A stretch of 13,387 bases of DNA from ChocPot-Mid sp043804925 (GTDB lineage: Bacteria; Bacteroidota; Ignavibacteria; Kapaibacteriales; UBA2268), in contig JAZDIP010000005.1 of the NCBI GenBank assembly GCA_043804925.1, positions 1 through 13,387 on the forward strand. The letters run 5' to 3'. Below are positions 13,266 to 13,387 of the stretch, piece after piece. The notes under the pieces were generated by a model. That model saw only the letters and a list, made by a program, of their open reading frames with translations. It was not told the DNA's origin and did no database searches. Position 1 is the first letter of the stretch. The number at the start of each line of letters is the position of its first letter. The position numbers and the translations under genes were made by a program.

Positions 13266-13387
13266 ATGAAAAAATTTAGCTTGTATTTCCTGTGTTTTTT
13301 TATCTTTCTGAACTCTTGTGAAACCAATCAAAATGAAACGGATAAAACAGATAATCCGGTTTTTCAAAAAGTAAGTATAAGTGGCTT
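13266..13387 (+). CDS. Lipoprotein, N-terminus (partial)
   Basis: The frame starts MKKFSLYFLCFFIFLNSCET with lipobox FLNSC (Cys 18), continues NQNETDKTDNPVFQKVSISG and runs off the window. This is the third lipoprotein in the cluster. The 150 bp before it holds only a weak CCTAA/TTAGG hairpin near 13184. Confidence 0.7.
   Translation, partial: MKKFSLYFLCFFIFLNSCETNQNETDKTDNPVFQKVSISG

Overview
The window looks like an accessory region of a Bacteroidota chromosome, probably Bacteroidales/Marinilabiliales-like. It is AT-rich, most genes lack Shine-Dalgarno sites, there are several lipoproteins with short lipoboxes, a cell-surface protein carries a type IX secretion (T9SS) C-terminal sorting domain, and one good TAnnTTTG promoter box is visible. 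No tRNA, rRNA, CRISPR array, transposase or integrase was seen.

Left part (1-4100), a plasticity or defence-like zone. The first 18 codons of a probable type ISP restriction-modification enzyme leave the window on the minus strand. Two further minus-strand pieces (1007-1147 and 1887-2045) are solo C-terminal tails of the same enzyme family. They lie in direct orientation on either side of a hicBA toxin-antitoxin pair. Next come a PemK/MazF-type toxin with its antitoxin, a VOC (glyoxalase/bleomycin-resistance fold) protein and a DUF1801 protein. These are small plus-strand genes separated by intergenic sequence with shared short modules, which resembles a cassette array although no integrase is present.

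Middle part (4100-6250), a graveyard plus one secreted protein. It holds a lipoprotein start that runs into a tandem array, an intact minus-strand secreted protein of unknown function that ends in a palindromic terminator, a fragment of an outer-membrane-type protein, a third R-M tail, and a lipoprotein pseudogene with one stop and one frameshift.

Right-middle (6249-8960), a likely redox module. A Crp/Fnr-type regulator is followed by a 2[4Fe-4S] ferredoxin, which overlaps a four-helix DUF4405 membrane protein. That protein has two H-x13-H pairs, as expected for two b-type hemes. After a long imperfect inverted repeat come a Cys-rich DUF3795 protein and a small protein whose C-terminus is lost at a tandem repeat array.

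Right end (9183-13387), a surface and lipoprotein cluster on the plus strand: a lipoprotein, a YCF48/BNR + 2x FN3 + T9SS-CTD protein separated from its signal peptide by one in-frame TAA, a second lipoprotein and the start of a third.

The most distinctive signal is a family of three 20-21 bp tandem repeat arrays (about 315-653, 4228-4362, 8556-8960). Two of them share the same ordered terminal units, and all three are fused to the start or end of reading frames. I cannot assign them to a known element.
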